Shown here piece after piece: positions 16,081 to 25,055 of a DNA stretch of 64,000 nt (position 1 is its first letter; every line of letters starts with the position of its first letter). The DNA comes from Streptomyces barkulensis. Lineage in GTDB: Bacteria; Actinomycetota; Actinomycetes; Streptomycetales; Streptomycetaceae. Location of the stretch: positions 47,068 through 111,067 of the forward strand of contig NZ_PGSG01000106.1 of the NCBI RefSeq assembly GCF_002843305.1, in the 5' to 3' direction. Under the pieces are notes generated by a model. The model saw nothing but the letters and a program-made list of their open reading frames with translations. It was not told the DNA's origin and did not search any database. A program made the translations under genes and the position numbers.

Positions 16081-18870
16081 ATGACGGGCACCACCGGCAC
16101 CACCGGAACAGCGGACACCACGGGCGCCGCACACCCCGTACGGCCGGCCCACGCGCTGCTGGCCGACGGCCGGACCGTGGAGATCCGCCCCGCCCGCCCC
16201 GAGGACCGCACCGGCGTCGAGGGGCTGTACGAGCGGATGTCGCCCGAGAACCTGCGCCTGCGGTTCTTCGGCTCCGGCAGCGAGCTGGGCCGGCAGGCCG
16301 CCCGCCGCGTCTGCGGACCGCCCCGCCCCGGCAGCCTGGCCCTGCTGGCCCTCCACGAGGGGCGTCCCGTGGGAATCGCCGAGTACGAGGGCGAGGAGGA
16401 CGGGAACGGGAGCGGGAACGGCGACGGGGGCGGGGGCGCGGGCCGCACCGCGGAGGTCGCGCTGGCGGTCACCGACGAGTTCCACCACCGCGGCGTGGGC
16501 ACCCTGCTGCTCGAACACCTCGTCCACGCCGCCCGCGCCGCCGGCGTCACCGCCTTCACCGCCGGAGCCCTGGCCGACAACCACGCGATGCAGAAGGTCT
16601 TCGCCGACCTCGGACTGCGCACCACCCGCCGCTACGACTCCGGCGAGGTGCGCTGGGCCATCCGGCTGGACCCCGACGAGCACTACCTGACCGCCGTCGA
16701 CGAGCGCGCCCGCACCGCCGACGCCGCCAGCCTCCGCCCGCTGCTGCGCCCCCGCTCCCTCGTCGTGGTCGGCGCCGGCGGACCGGAGGGCACGGCGGGC
16801 CGCGCCGTCCTGCGCAACCTGCGCCGCGCCGGCTTCACCGGGCGCCTGCTGGCCGTCGCCCCCGGCGCACGATCCGTCGAGGGCGTCCCCGCCCACCCGT
16901 CGGTGACCGCCCTCCCCAAGGCGCCCGAGCTGGCCGTCCTGGCCCTTCCCGCCCACGAGGTGCCCGAGACCGCCGAGCAGTGCGGCAAGACGGGGGTGCG
17001 CGCCCTGGCCGTCCTCGGCCCCCGCCTCGACGCCGGGCAGGGCGCCGCCCTGCTGGCCGCCTGCCGCCGCCACGGCATGCGCCTGCTGGGCCCCCACTCG
17101 CTGGGCGCCGCCAACACCGAGGACGACATCCGCCTGGCGGCCGTCCTCACCGCCGCGCTCCCCGCGGCCGGCGCCGGCCGCGCCGGAGTGGCCGTGCAGT
17201 CCGGCGGGGTCGGCGCCGCCCTGCTGGGCGGGCTGGCCCGCCTGGGCATCGGCGTCTCCACCTTCGCCGCCCTGGGCGACAAGTACGACGTCAGCGGCAA
17301 CGACATGCTCCGGTGGTGGGAGGGCGACGGCCGCACCGACCTGGCCCTGCTCCACCTGGAATCCTTCGGCAACCCGCGTGCCTTCTCCCGCGTCGCCCGC
17401 CGTGTCGCCCGCCGCATGCCCGTGCTCACCGTCGACGCCGGACGCTCCGAGGCCGGCCGCCGCGCCGCCGCGGCCCACACCGCCGCCGCGTCCGCCCCCG
17501 CCATGACACGGCGCGCCCTGTTCACCCAGGCCGGGGTGATCGCCACCCGCGGCATCGGCGAACTCCTGGACACCGCGGCCCTGCTCCACTCCCAGCCCCT
17601 GCCCACCGGCACCCGCGTCGCCGTGGTCTCCAACGCCACGGGCGCCGGGGTCCTGGCCGCCGACGCCTGCGCCGAGGCCGGACTGACCCTGCCCCGGCTG
17701 CCCGACTCCCTCACCGCCGAACTGCTCGGCACCCCGCCCGACGACGCCGTCGCCTCCCCCGGCAACCCCGTCGACACCGGCACCGCCGGCGGGCCGGGGC
17801 CGGCCGAGTGCGCGGGACGGCTGGCCGGGTACGGGGGCGTGGACGCGGTTCTGGCCGTCCTGGTGCCCACCTCTCCGGCCGACGGCAGCGGGGAGGACAG
17901 CGAGGCGGCGGTCCGCGAACTGCTGCGCACCGCCGCCGCCCACCCCTGCCGCACCGTCGTCGCCGTCCTGCCCGGCCAGGCCGAACGCGTCCGCCTGCTC
18001 CGCTCGGGCGACGGCACCGCCCTCCCGGCGTACGCCGAACCCCAGGACGCCGCCCGCGCCCTGGCCCACGCCGCCGAACGGGCCCACTGGCTGGGCCGCC
18101 CGCCCGGCGCGGTGCCCGAACTGAGCGGCGTGGACACCGAGGCCGCCCGCGCCCTGGTCGGCGCCTTCCTCGCCGACCACCCCGGCGGCGGCCTGCTCGG
18201 CCCCCGCGACCGCGCCCGCCTGCTGGACCACTACGGCATCCCCCGCCTTCCCCAGGCCTGGGCCGGGGACGAGGACGCCGCCGCCCGTGCCGCCGACCGC
18301 CTGGCCGCGCAGGGCGGGGGGCGCGTCGCCCTCAAGGCCCACTGGCCCGGCCTGCGGGACAGGAGCGAGGAGGACGCGACCGCCCTCGACCTCCAGGGCG
18401 AGGACCGCGTGCGGGCCGCCTGGCGGGAGCTTTCCGTCCGTCTGGACGGCGCCATGACCGGCGCACTCGTCCAGCCCATGGCACGGCGCGGCACCGAGCT
18501 GGTCGCCGGCGTCGTCCAGGACGAGGTCTTCGGCCCCCTGGTCCTCTTCGGCCCGGGCGGCACCGCCGCCGAACTCCTGGCCGATCACGCCGCACGCCTC
18601 GCCCCGCTCACCGACCGGGACGTCCACGACCTGATCACCGCACCCCGCTGCGCCCCCCTGCTGCTCGGGCGCCGCGGTGCGCCGGTGGACCTGGAGGCGC
18701 TGGAGCAGATCCTGCTGCGCCTGTCGCGGATGGCCTGCGACCTGCCCGAACTCGCCGAGGCCCACCTCGGCCCGGTCATCGCCCGCCCGGACGGCGCCAC
18801 CGCCGTCGACACCCACGTGCGCCTGCTGCCCAGGCGCGCCCACGACCCACACCTGCGCCGGCTGCGCTGA
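16081..18870 (+). CDS. GNAT acetyltransferase fused to an ADP-forming acyl-CoA synthetase-like protein
   Basis: 929 residues. Residues about 20-200 form a GNAT domain (VALAVTDEFHHRGVGTLLLEHL is the acetyl-CoA loop). From about 220 comes a CoA-binding Rossmann domain (PRSLVVVGAGGPEG), then succinyl-CoA-ligase-like domains with AAAAHTAAAS at the usual phosphohistidine loop, and an ATP-grasp domain from about 715 to the end (LLDHYGIPRLP, ALKAHWPGL, LVAGVVQDEVFGPLVLFGPGG). This is the PatZ/Pka class, here with the GNAT at the N terminus, likely controlling metabolic enzymes such as acetyl-CoA synthetase by lysine acetylation. The ATG follows AAGGAGAGG. First gene of a rightward operon. Confidence 0.9.
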   Translation: MTGTTGTTGTADTTGAAHPVRPAHALLADGRTVEIRPARPEDRTGVEGLYERMSPENLRLRFFGSGSELGRQAARRVCGPPRPGSLALLALHEGRPVGIAEYEGEEDGNGSGNGDGGGGAGRTAEVALAVTDEFHHRGVGTLLLEHLVHAARAAGVTAFTAGALADNHAMQKVFADLGLRTTRRYDSGEVRWAIRLDPDEHYLTAVDERARTADAASLRPLLRPRSLVVVGAGGPEGTAGRAVLRNLRRAGFTGRLLAVAPGARSVEGVPAHPSVTALPKAPELAVLALPAHEVPETAEQCGKTGVRALAVLGPRLDAGQGAALLAACRRHGMRLLGPHSLGAANTEDDIRLAAVLTAALPAAGAGRAGVAVQSGGVGAALLGGLARLGIGVSTFAALGDKYDVSGNDMLRWWEGDGRTDLALLHLESFGNPRAFSRVARRVARRMPVLTVDAGRSEAGRRAAAAHTAAASAPAMTRRALFTQAGVIATRGIGELLDTAALLHSQPLPTGTRVAVVSNATGAGVLAADACAEAGLTLPRLPDSLTAELLGTPPDDAVASPGNPVDTGTAGGPGPAECAGRLAGYGGVDAVLAVLVPTSPADGSGEDSEAAVRELLRTAAAHPCRTVVAVLPGQAERVRLLRSGDGTALPAYAEPQDAARALAHAAERAHWLGRPPGAVPELSGVDTEAARALVGAFLADHPGGGLLGPRDRARLLDHYGIPRLPQAWAGDEDAAARAADRLAAQGGGRVALKAHWPGLRDRSEEDATALDLQGEDRVRAAWRELSVRLDGAMTGALVQPMARRGTELVAGVVQDEVFGPLVLFGPGGTAAELLADHAARLAPLTDRDVHDLITAPRCAPLLLGRRGAPVDLEALEQILLRLSRMACDLPELAEAHLGPVIARPDGATAVDTHVRLLPRRAHDPHLRRLR

Positions 18871-18902
18871 CAGGCCGCCGGGAAGAGAACACGGAGGACG
18901 CC

Positions 18903-19610
18903 ATGAAGCACAAAGTGGTCGGCGCCGTCATGACGATCGACGTCGTCAAGGCCCACCCGACGACACCCTTCAAGCAGATCGCCCATCTGCTCGCACGGCA
19001 CGGCATCAGCGGCCTGCCCGTCGTGGACGGTGACGACAAGGTCCTCGGCGTCGTCTCCGAGACCGACCTCCTGGCCCACCAGGCGCGCCAGGGCTCGGAC
19101 GGCACCCCGCCCAGGGGACGCACCGGCCGCCGCAGGGCCGCCGGACGACCGCTGACCGCCGGCGAGCTGATGACCGCGCCCGCCGTCACCGTCCACGCCC
19201 TGGACTCCGTGGCACGCGCGGCCCGCACCATGGTCGCGCACGGCGTCCAGCGGCTGCCGGTCCTGGACGAGGAGGAGCGGCTGGTCGGCATCGTCACCCG
19301 CCGCGACCTGCTGGGCGTCTTCCTCCGCCCGGACGCCGACATCCGCGCCCAGGTCGTCGACGAGGTCCTGATCCGGTCCCTGTGGCTGTCCCCGGACACC
19401 GTCTCCGTCTCCGTCGCCGAGGGCGTGGTCACCCTCACCGGGCAGGTCGAGCGGCGCAGCGAGATCCCCGTGGCGACCGCCCTCATCCGCCGCCTGGACG
19501 GCGTGGTCGACGTCGTCAGCCGCCTGACCTACCGCCTGGACGACTCACGGCTGCGTCCCGAGGAACCCGCACTGCACGGCCTCGCCGACCGGTGGCTGCG
19601 CAACCACTGA
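18903..19610 (+). CDS. CBS-CBS-BON domain protein
   Basis: 235 residues. A CBS pair at about 1-60 (VGAVMTIDVVKAHPTTPFKQIAHLLARHGISGLPVVD) and 85-140 (LTAGELMTAPAVTVHALDSVARAARTMVAHGVQRLPVLD) forms a Bateman module for adenine-nucleotide sensing. A BON domain follows at about 160-215 (SVSVAEGVVTLTGQVERRSEIPVATALIRRLDGVVDVVSRL), usually lipid or membrane binding. It starts 32 bases after the GNAT fusion, in the same operon. CBS-BON proteins of this design are typical members of actinobacterial dormancy regulons. An energy-status sensor is inferred. Confidence 0.92.
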   Translation: MKHKVVGAVMTIDVVKAHPTTPFKQIAHLLARHGISGLPVVDGDDKVLGVVSETDLLAHQARQGSDGTPPRGRTGRRRAAGRPLTAGELMTAPAVTVHALDSVARAARTMVAHGVQRLPVLDEEERLVGIVTRRDLLGVFLRPDADIRAQVVDEVLIRSLWLSPDTVSVSVAEGVVTLTGQVERRSEIPVATALIRRLDGVVDVVSRLTYRLDDSRLRPEEPALHGLADRWLRNH

Positions 19611-19651
19611 CGCGACCACTGACGCAACCGCCGGCGCGCAACCGGCACGAA

Positions 19652-19683
19652 GCCGGCCCTCCCGGGCACCCGGAAGGGCCGGC
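19652..19683 (+). terminator. Intergenic hairpin between CBS and flavodoxin genes
   Basis: 9-base stem (GCCGGCCCT with its complement), 41 bases after the CBS gene stop. It may partially terminate the operon or stabilise the upstream mRNA; the flavodoxin ATG is only 22 bases further on. Confidence 0.45.
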
Positions 19684-19705
19684 AACGCACAGGAAGGCGA
19701 TCACG

Positions 19706-20227
19706 ATGACACCACCGCACGTACTCGTCGCCTACGGCTCGAAGAACGGCTCCACCGCGCAGATCGCCCAGTGGATCGGCCAGGACCTGCGGGAAAGCGG
19801 CCTGACCGCCGACGTCCTGCCCGCCGCCGAGGCCGCGGCCCTCGGCGACCTCGACGCCTACGACGCCGTCCTGCTGGGCTCCGGTCTGTACGCGGGCCGC
19901 TGGGTCGGGGAGGCCGCCCGCTTCGCCCGGCGCAGGCGCCACGCGCTGGCGCGGCTGCCGGTGTGGCTGTTCAGCAGCGGCCCGCTGGACGCCTCCGCCG
20001 AGGAGCGCGACATCCCGCCCGCCCCCGGCGCCGCGCGTGTGGCCGCCCTGATCGACGCGCGCGGCCACACCACCTTCGGCGGCCGGCTGGGTGAGGACGC
20101 ACGCGGTTTCATCGCCCGGCAGATCGTCAAGCAGGGCAAGGGCGGCGACTTCCGCGACCGCGAGCACATCCGCCGGTGGGCGCGCTCGGTCGCCGCCGAG
20201 CTCACAGAGGCGGCCCGGAACACCTGA
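19706..20227 (+). CDS. Flavodoxin-domain protein (HemG-like)
   Basis: 173 residues starting MTPPHVLVAYGSKNGSTAQIAQWIG, where SKNGSTA is the FMN phosphate loop. AYDAVLLGSGLYAGRWV and LPVWLFSSGPLD complete the flavodoxin/HemG-like fold. An FMN-dependent electron carrier or menaquinone-linked oxidoreductase in the cytoplasm is likely. AGGAAGGCG precedes the ATG. Third gene of the GNAT-CBS-flavodoxin unit. Same length as the flavodoxin at 10531-11052 but clearly diverged. Confidence 0.88.
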   Translation: MTPPHVLVAYGSKNGSTAQIAQWIGQDLRESGLTADVLPAAEAAALGDLDAYDAVLLGSGLYAGRWVGEAARFARRRRHALARLPVWLFSSGPLDASAEERDIPPAPGAARVAALIDARGHTTFGGRLGEDARGFIARQIVKQGKGGDFRDREHIRRWARSVAAELTEAARNT

Positions 20228-20239
20228 GCGCCCGAAGCC

Positions 20240-20287
20240 GCCGTGTCCTGTGCCGCCTCCCGGGCGGGAGGCGGCACAGGACACGGC
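20240..20287. terminator. Strong bidirectional terminator
   Basis: 23-base perfect stem (20240-20262 with 20265-20287), 12 bases after the flavodoxin stop, between it and the convergent OsmC gene. Confidence 0.88.
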
Positions 20288-20400
20288 GAAGGCCCGGCCT
20301 CCGGGCGGAACCCGGAAGCCGGACCGGGGCACCGGGCCGGAAGGCACCCGGCCGAAGACCGCGGCCCGGCCGGGCCGCTCCCCTCCTCGCCCCCGGCTCC

Positions 20401-20796
20401 TCAGCCGATCCCGATGTCCACCCGCGGCGGCTGCCGCAGCGAGTTGTGCACCGTGCAGTGGTCCACCACCGCCGCCAGGGCCCGGGTGCGCGTCTCCCCG
20501 ATGTCCTGCGGCAGCACCACGCGCAGCCGCACCTCCCCCACCCGCGCCGGCCGGCCGGCGGCCATCTCGTACTCCGTCTCCACCCGCAGCCCCTCGCGCG
20601 GCAGCCCGTGCCTCGCCAGATAGCGGCCCGCGTAGAAGCCCACGCACGACGCCAGCGAGGCGACGAACAGGTCCACGGGTGTGGGCCCCAGCCCCTCGCC
20701 GCCGGCCTCCGGCGGCTGGTCCACGGTGAACTCGTGACCGCGCACCGAAACCCGGTAGGCATCGCCCCCCGACAGGGCCACCGCCACCTTCTCCAT
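20401..20796 (-). CDS. OsmC family peroxiredoxin-like protein
   Basis: 131 residues starting MEKVAVALSGGDAYRVSVRG. The two expected cysteines are present: VASLASCVGFYAGRYL (peroxidatic, near residue 56) and VDHCTVHNSL near 112. GPTPVDLFVASLAS is the family signature. OsmC proteins reduce organic hydroperoxides using a thiol cofactor in the cytoplasm. The ATG at 20796 is preceded by CAAGGAGGTG, which decides against the upstream in-frame start at 20814. Divergent from the Acg-type nitroreductase gene. Confidence 0.93.
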   Translation of the reverse strand: MEKVAVALSGGDAYRVSVRGHEFTVDQPPEAGGEGLGPTPVDLFVASLASCVGFYAGRYLARHGLPREGLRVETEYEMAAGRPARVGEVRLRVVLPQDIGETRTRALAAVVDHCTVHNSLRQPPRVDIGIG

Positions 20797-20872
20797 GACG
20801 CACCTCCTTGACATCGCCTCCAGTCAACCGCCCTGCCGCACCGCCGCGGCAGGGGCCGACCGGACGCGCCGT

Positions 20873-20888
20873 GGGGCCGTACGGCCCC
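20873..20888. promoter_or_regulatory. Perfect 16-bp palindrome between osmC and nitroreductase genes
   Basis: GGGGCCGTACGGCCCC is an exact GGGNCCG-N2-CGGNCCC palindrome in the 211-bp divergent promoter region, 77 bases from the OsmC start and 119 bases from the nitroreductase start. Imperfect half-sites lie at about 20861 and 20934. Candidate DevR/OsdR-type operator. Confidence 0.5.
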
Positions 20889-21007
20889 GCTCTCCGGGCC
20901 ACCCGGCCGCCTGGACCGGTCGGCGGCACGGAACGGGACCAACGGCACTGCCCCGGCACACGGCCGCCGGGGCAGCCTGGTGGCGGCCGGAACGGGAGGA
21001 GAACACC

Positions 21008-21982
21008 ATGCCACCCACCACACTCGACGCGGTCGTCCTGGAGAACCTCGTCTCCGCCGCCGTGGCAGCACCGTCGATCCACAACACCCAGCCCTGGCGC
21101 TACCGCCTGGACCCCGCCACCTCCACCCTGGAGGTACGCGCCGCAGCGGGGCGGGGACTGCGCCACACCGACCCCGTCGGGCGGGCCCTGCACATCTCCG
21201 TCGGCGCCGCCCTGTTCAACCTCCGCGTGGCGGTGGCCCACACCGGCTGGGAACCGTCCGTACGCCTGCTGCCCCGCCCCGGCGAACCGGACCTGCTGGC
21301 CTCCGTGCGCCCGGTGAGGACCGACGCCCCCGACCCGCGTCACCGCCCCGACCTGTACGCCGCCCTGTGGCGCCGGCACAGCAGCCGCTTCCCCTTCTCC
21401 CCGCACCGCCCGCCCGAGGAGCTCCTGCGCGAGCTGGCCGACGCCGCCCGCGCCGAGGGCGCCTCGCTGTGGTTCCCCGGCGCCCGGGACACCACCCGGA
21501 TGATGCGTCTGACCGCCGCGGCCGAACGCCGCAACACCGAGACCGACGAACGCCGCGCCGAGAACCGCTCCTGGATGCGCGAGGGCGCCCATGACGGGCT
21601 CCCCGGCGCCGCCCTGGGCGCCCGCGACGCCACCGGGCGCCTGCCGCTGCGCGACTTCTCCGGTGTCGGGGCGGCCGGCGCCCTCACGGCCCGGTTCGAG
21701 ACCGGGCCCACCATCGCCGTCCTGGCCACGGCCCGCGACCGGCGCGCGGACTGGCTCCGCGCCGGGCAGGCCCTGGAACACGTCCTGCTGGTCGCCACCG
21801 CCCACTCGGTGCGGACCTCACTGCTGCACCAGGCCCTCGAGTGGCCGGACCTCAGGGTGTCCCTGCAGCGCGTCACCTCCGGCCCGCGGTACGTCCAGAT
21901 ACTCGTCCGCCTCGGCTACGGCCCCGAGGGACCGGCCACGCCGCGCCGGCCGGTGCGGGAGGTGCTGGAGAGGGGGGCCTGA
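21008..21982 (+). CDS. Acg family FMN-binding nitroreductase-like protein
   Basis: 324 residues with AAVAAPSIHNTQPWRYRLD at the N terminus, the hallmark of the Acg/Rv3131 family. GRALHISVGAALFNLRVAVAH, RRHSSRFPFSP and LRAGQALEHVLLVATAHSVRTS follow. These FMN-binding proteins are among the most strongly induced hypoxia genes in mycobacteria and are thought to sequester or use flavin rather than reduce nitro compounds. The ATG follows GGGAGGAG. A second family member is at 29105-30151. Confidence 0.92.
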   Translation: MPPTTLDAVVLENLVSAAVAAPSIHNTQPWRYRLDPATSTLEVRAAAGRGLRHTDPVGRALHISVGAALFNLRVAVAHTGWEPSVRLLPRPGEPDLLASVRPVRTDAPDPRHRPDLYAALWRRHSSRFPFSPHRPPEELLRELADAARAEGASLWFPGARDTTRMMRLTAAAERRNTETDERRAENRSWMREGAHDGLPGAALGARDATGRLPLRDFSGVGAAGALTARFETGPTIAVLATARDRRADWLRAGQALEHVLLVATAHSVRTSLLHQALEWPDLRVSLQRVTSGPRYVQILVRLGYGPEGPATPRRPVREVLERGA

Positions 21983-22029
21983 CCACGCCGTCCCGTGCTC
22001 CCGGTCCCGGCTCCTCGGGCCCCGGCTCC

Positions 22030-23745
22030 TCAGGCCCCGTCCAGCGGCACCCGCCACACCAGGCGGGAGCCGCCGGACGGCGGTCTCTCCACCAGCAGCT
22101 CGCCGCCGAGCTTCCCGGCCCGCTCCGCCAGGTTCACCAGCCCGCTGCGGCGGCCGCCCTCCGGGATGCCCACCCCGTCGTCGGCCACCGTGGCGGTCAG
22201 CGAGCCGCCCGCCACCACCAGCGAGACCTCCGCCACCGCGGCCCGCGCGTGCCGCGCCACGTTCGACAGCGCCTCGGCCAGCACCGCCACCACATGGTCG
22301 GCCACGGCCGGCGGCACATCGGTGTCCACCAGCCCCTCCATGCGCAGGGCCGGGGTGAAGCCCAGGTTCCCCACGGCCTCCTCCACCAGCCGGGCCACCC
22401 GCACCCGCAGCCCCTGCTGCCCGGACCGGCCCTCCCCGTGACTGCGCAGACCGAAGATCGTCGATCTGATGATCTTGATGGTCTCGTCCAGGTCGTCCAC
22501 GGCCCGCAGCAGCCGCTCGCTCGCCTCCTGGTGCTGGACGAAGCGCACCGTGCTCTGCAGCGTCATGCCCGTGGCGAACAGCCGCTGGATGGCCAGGTCG
22601 TGCAGATCGCGGGCGATGCGGTCGCGGTCCTCCAGCAGGGCCACCTGCTCGGCCGCGCGGCGCCGCTCCGCCAGCTCCATGGCCACCGCGGCCTGTCCGG
22701 AGAAGGAGGCCAGCGGCGCCGTCTCCGTCTCCGTGAACGGCGCACGCCTCTCCCTGCGCGCCAGCAGCAGCACACCGCGCACCCCGTCGCCGGCGCCCAT
22801 CGGCACCGCCACCGTCGGGCCCATGCCCTTCCAGCGTTCCGTACCGGCCGAGATACGGGGGTCGTTCGCGATGTCGACACTGGTGATCGCCTCGCCTGCG
22901 GCCAGCGCCGCCCCCACGAACGATCCCTCCGCCGGCAGCACCAGTCCGCGGAACTCCTCGCCGCTCCTCCCCTCGGCCAGCACCACCTGGAGGTTGCCGG
23001 TGTCCTCCAGGGGCAGGGCCAGTACGCCCAGGTCCGCGGCGAGGATGTGGCGCGCGTGGTCGACGACCAGCGCCAGCACCTCCTGCTCGTCCGCCCCGGA
23101 CAGCAGTCCGGCGGTGATCTCGGCGTTGGCCTCCATCCAGCGTTCGCGGTTGCGGGCCTGCTCGTAGAGGCGGGCGTTCTCGATGGCCACGCCCGCCGCC
23201 ACGGCGAGGGTGGACAGCACCGCCTCGTCCTCGGCGTCGAACTCCGCCCCGCCCCGCTTCTCGGTCAGGTAGAGGTTGCCGAAGACCTCCTCGCGCACCC
23301 GGATCGGCACGCCCAGGAAGGAGTGCATCGGCGGGTGGTTGGCCGGGAAGCCCGATGAGTTGCGGTGCTCGGCCAGCTCCGGGATGCGCAGCGGCTCCGG
23401 GTGGCGGATCAGCTCTCCCAGCAGCCCGTGGCCCGACGGCAGCGGGCCGATGGCCCCGACCGTCTCCGCGTCGATGCCCACCGGGATGAACTGGGACAGC
23501 CTGCCGTCCTCACCGATGACGCCGAGGGCGCCGTACTCGGCGTCGACCAGCAGCACCGCCGCCTCCACGATCCGCTGGAGTGCGTGGGACAGCTCCAGCT
23601 CCTGCCCCACCGACATCACGGCCTCGAGCAGGCTGTGCACCCGGTCCCGGGTGCCGCGCACCGCGTCGACGCGAGCCTGCAGCTCGTCCAGCAACTCGTC
23701 CAACTGCAGCCGAGGCAGACGCCCTGCGTCCTTCTCGCTCCCCAT
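22030..23745 (-). CDS. Double-GAF sensor histidine kinase (DevS/DosT/OsdK type)
   Basis: 571 residues. Two GAF domains (about 25-190 and 205-355) probably sense redox or gas ligands. A HisKA_3 dimerisation helix has RDRIARDLHDLAIQRLF with the phospho-acceptor His near 378. The HATPase domain follows (EALSNVARHA, VADDGVGIP, GLVNLAERAGKLGGEL). Overall closest to DevS/DosT of mycobacteria and OsdK of Streptomyces. No response-regulator gene adjoins it in this window. GAAGGA lies nine bases before the ATG at 23745; a GTG at 23751 is an alternative but too close to that site. Heme binding is plausible but not proven by sequence. Confidence 0.92.
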   Translation of the reverse strand: MGSEKDAGRLPRLQLDELLDELQARVDAVRGTRDRVHSLLEAVMSVGQELELSHALQRIVEAAVLLVDAEYGALGVIGEDGRLSQFIPVGIDAETVGAIGPLPSGHGLLGELIRHPEPLRIPELAEHRNSSGFPANHPPMHSFLGVPIRVREEVFGNLYLTEKRGGAEFDAEDEAVLSTLAVAAGVAIENARLYEQARNRERWMEANAEITAGLLSGADEQEVLALVVDHARHILAADLGVLALPLEDTGNLQVVLAEGRSGEEFRGLVLPAEGSFVGAALAAGEAITSVDIANDPRISAGTERWKGMGPTVAVPMGAGDGVRGVLLLARRERRAPFTETETAPLASFSGQAAVAMELAERRRAAEQVALLEDRDRIARDLHDLAIQRLFATGMTLQSTVRFVQHQEASERLLRAVDDLDETIKIIRSTIFGLRSHGEGRSGQQGLRVRVARLVEEAVGNLGFTPALRMEGLVDTDVPPAVADHVVAVLAEALSNVARHARAAVAEVSLVVAGGSLTATVADDGVGIPEGGRRSGLVNLAERAGKLGGELLVERPPSGGSRLVWRVPLDGA

Positions 23746-24073
23746 GCCCACCGGTCCTTCCGTCAGGCCTCAGAGCCTTTACCCAAAGGTATCGGTTCAC
23801 CCGGGCGGACCGCTGCCCCGCCCCAGGATGTCCGGTCCGGGCCGTTCTGCTCGACTTCCAACTTAGTCATACGAACTGCTTGGCACACTATTTGACCGGA
23901 CGGGGATCCGGCGGCCTCTCCGCGCTCGGCTCATCGGGTGAACTGCGGCGTTCCGGGGGCAGGCGTCTCCGCCCGGCCGGGAAAGCCTCCACCTCGGACA
24001 GCCCGGCCCCGGGCCGGGTGCCCGCCGAACACCGAAAGCGCCCGAGGACACCCGAAGAGCACTGGAGAGATCC
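23746..24073. promoter_or_regulatory. Divergent intergenic region between histidine kinase and DUF1540 genes
   Basis: 328 bases with no supported gene. A notably AT-richer patch at about 23858-23900 (CAACTTAGTCATACGAACTG region) is a likely promoter core. A half-site GGGCCGTTC lies at about 23838. No full palindrome of the type seen at the other stress promoters was found. Confidence 0.4.
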
Positions 24074-24358
24074 ATGGACATGCCCGCTGTGACCGAATGC
24101 GCCGTGGAGCCCTGCGCGTACAACAGGGAGCACGCCTGCCACGCGCTCGCCATCACCGTCGGCGACCCCCAGCAGGCCCAATGCGACACGTTCTTCGCCG
24201 CCCCGCGCAAGGGCGGCAGCCCGGAGGCCGCCGCGCACGTCGGCGCCTGCAAGATGTCGGACTGCCGGCACAACACCGACTTCGAGTGCCAGGCGACCGG
24301 CATCTCGGTGGGCGCCCTGCACGGCACGGCCGACTGCCTGACCTACTCCCCGAACTGA
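24074..24358 (+). CDS. DUF1540 cysteine-rich small protein
   Basis: 94 residues with two DUF1540-like cysteine clusters: CAVEPCAYNREHACHALAI plus CDTFF, and CKMSDCRHNTDFECQATGI plus DCLTY. The spacing suggests two small metal-binding units. Function unknown; related proteins occur in spore and stress contexts. GGAGAG lies about 4 bases before the ATG. Divergent from the histidine kinase and convergent with the RCK genes. Confidence 0.85.
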   Translation: MDMPAVTECAVEPCAYNREHACHALAITVGDPQQAQCDTFFAAPRKGGSPEAAAHVGACKMSDCRHNTDFECQATGISVGALHGTADCLTYSPN

Positions 24359-24398
24359 CCCGTCCCCGAGCCGGCCCCACCACTCCCCGCCCCGCCCG

Positions 24399-25055
24399 TC
24401 ACCGGAAGGCCGCGCGGATCTCCTCCTCGGTGGCGGAGTGCGACACCAGGAGCAGCTCGTCGCCGGGCCTCAGCCGCATCTGCGGTGCGGGGACGGTGGG
24501 CCGGCCGTCGCGTACGACGGTGGCCACCACGGTGCCGGGCGGCAGGCCGACTTCCCCCAGCAGCCGGCCGACGGCGCGGGAGCGCGGCGTGATCGCGGTC
24601 TCGATGACGTCCACGCCCGCCCTGCTCAGCCGCAGCAGCGCCACCGTGTCGGCCGCCCCGGTGGCCTCCTCCACCAGGGAGATCAGCGGGGTGGTCGCGG
24701 GGATGGCGGCGTCGACGCCCCAGCGGCCGTCGAACAGCCAGGCGTTCTCCGTGTCGTTGACGCGGGCGACCACGCGCGGGACGGCGAACCGGCGTTTGGC
24801 CAGCAGGCCGATGACGAGGTTGTCCTCGTCCCGGTCCGTGGCGGCGATCAGGACGTCCGCGGTGAGCGCACCGGCACGCTCCAAGACGGCGGGTTCGCAC
24901 GCCTCCCCCGCGACCACGCCGACGTCGGGCCGGCCGGCGAGCCCGGCGGCCCGTTCCTCGTCCCGGTCGACGAGGACGACCTCGTTGCGGGCGGCGGCCA
25001 GCGCCCGTGCGATCTGCTCGCCCAGGTGCCCGGCGCCCGCGATGAGGACCCTCAT
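24399..25055 (-). CDS. RCK/TrkA-type NAD-binding regulatory protein
   Basis: 218 residues. RCK_N Rossmann domain with MRVLIAGAGHLGEQIARAL (GxGxxG) and the acidic VLVDRDEE at the end of strand 2, then an RCK_C domain (about 135-218: VIETAITPRSRAVGRLLGEVGLPPGT, LRPGDELLLVS). Such proteins gate K+ (or other cation) transporters in response to NAD(H) or nucleotides. The ATG overlaps the stop of the preceding RCK gene. No Trk/Ktr membrane subunit lies nearby; the co-transcribed membrane protein is a P-type ATPase. Confidence 0.92.
   Translation of the reverse strand: MRVLIAGAGHLGEQIARALAAARNEVVLVDRDEERAAGLAGRPDVGVVAGEACEPAVLERAGALTADVLIAATDRDEDNLVIGLLAKRRFAVPRVVARVNDTENAWLFDGRWGVDAAIPATTPLISLVEEATGAADTVALLRLSRAGVDVIETAITPRSRAVGRLLGEVGLPPGTVVATVVRDGRPTVPAPQMRLRPGDELLLVSHSATEEEIRAAFR

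Noticed and set aside
14974..18852. 1292-codon open frame on the minus strand
   Set aside because: Only the last 285 codons are a real gene (USP); the rest is antisense to the GNAT fusion.
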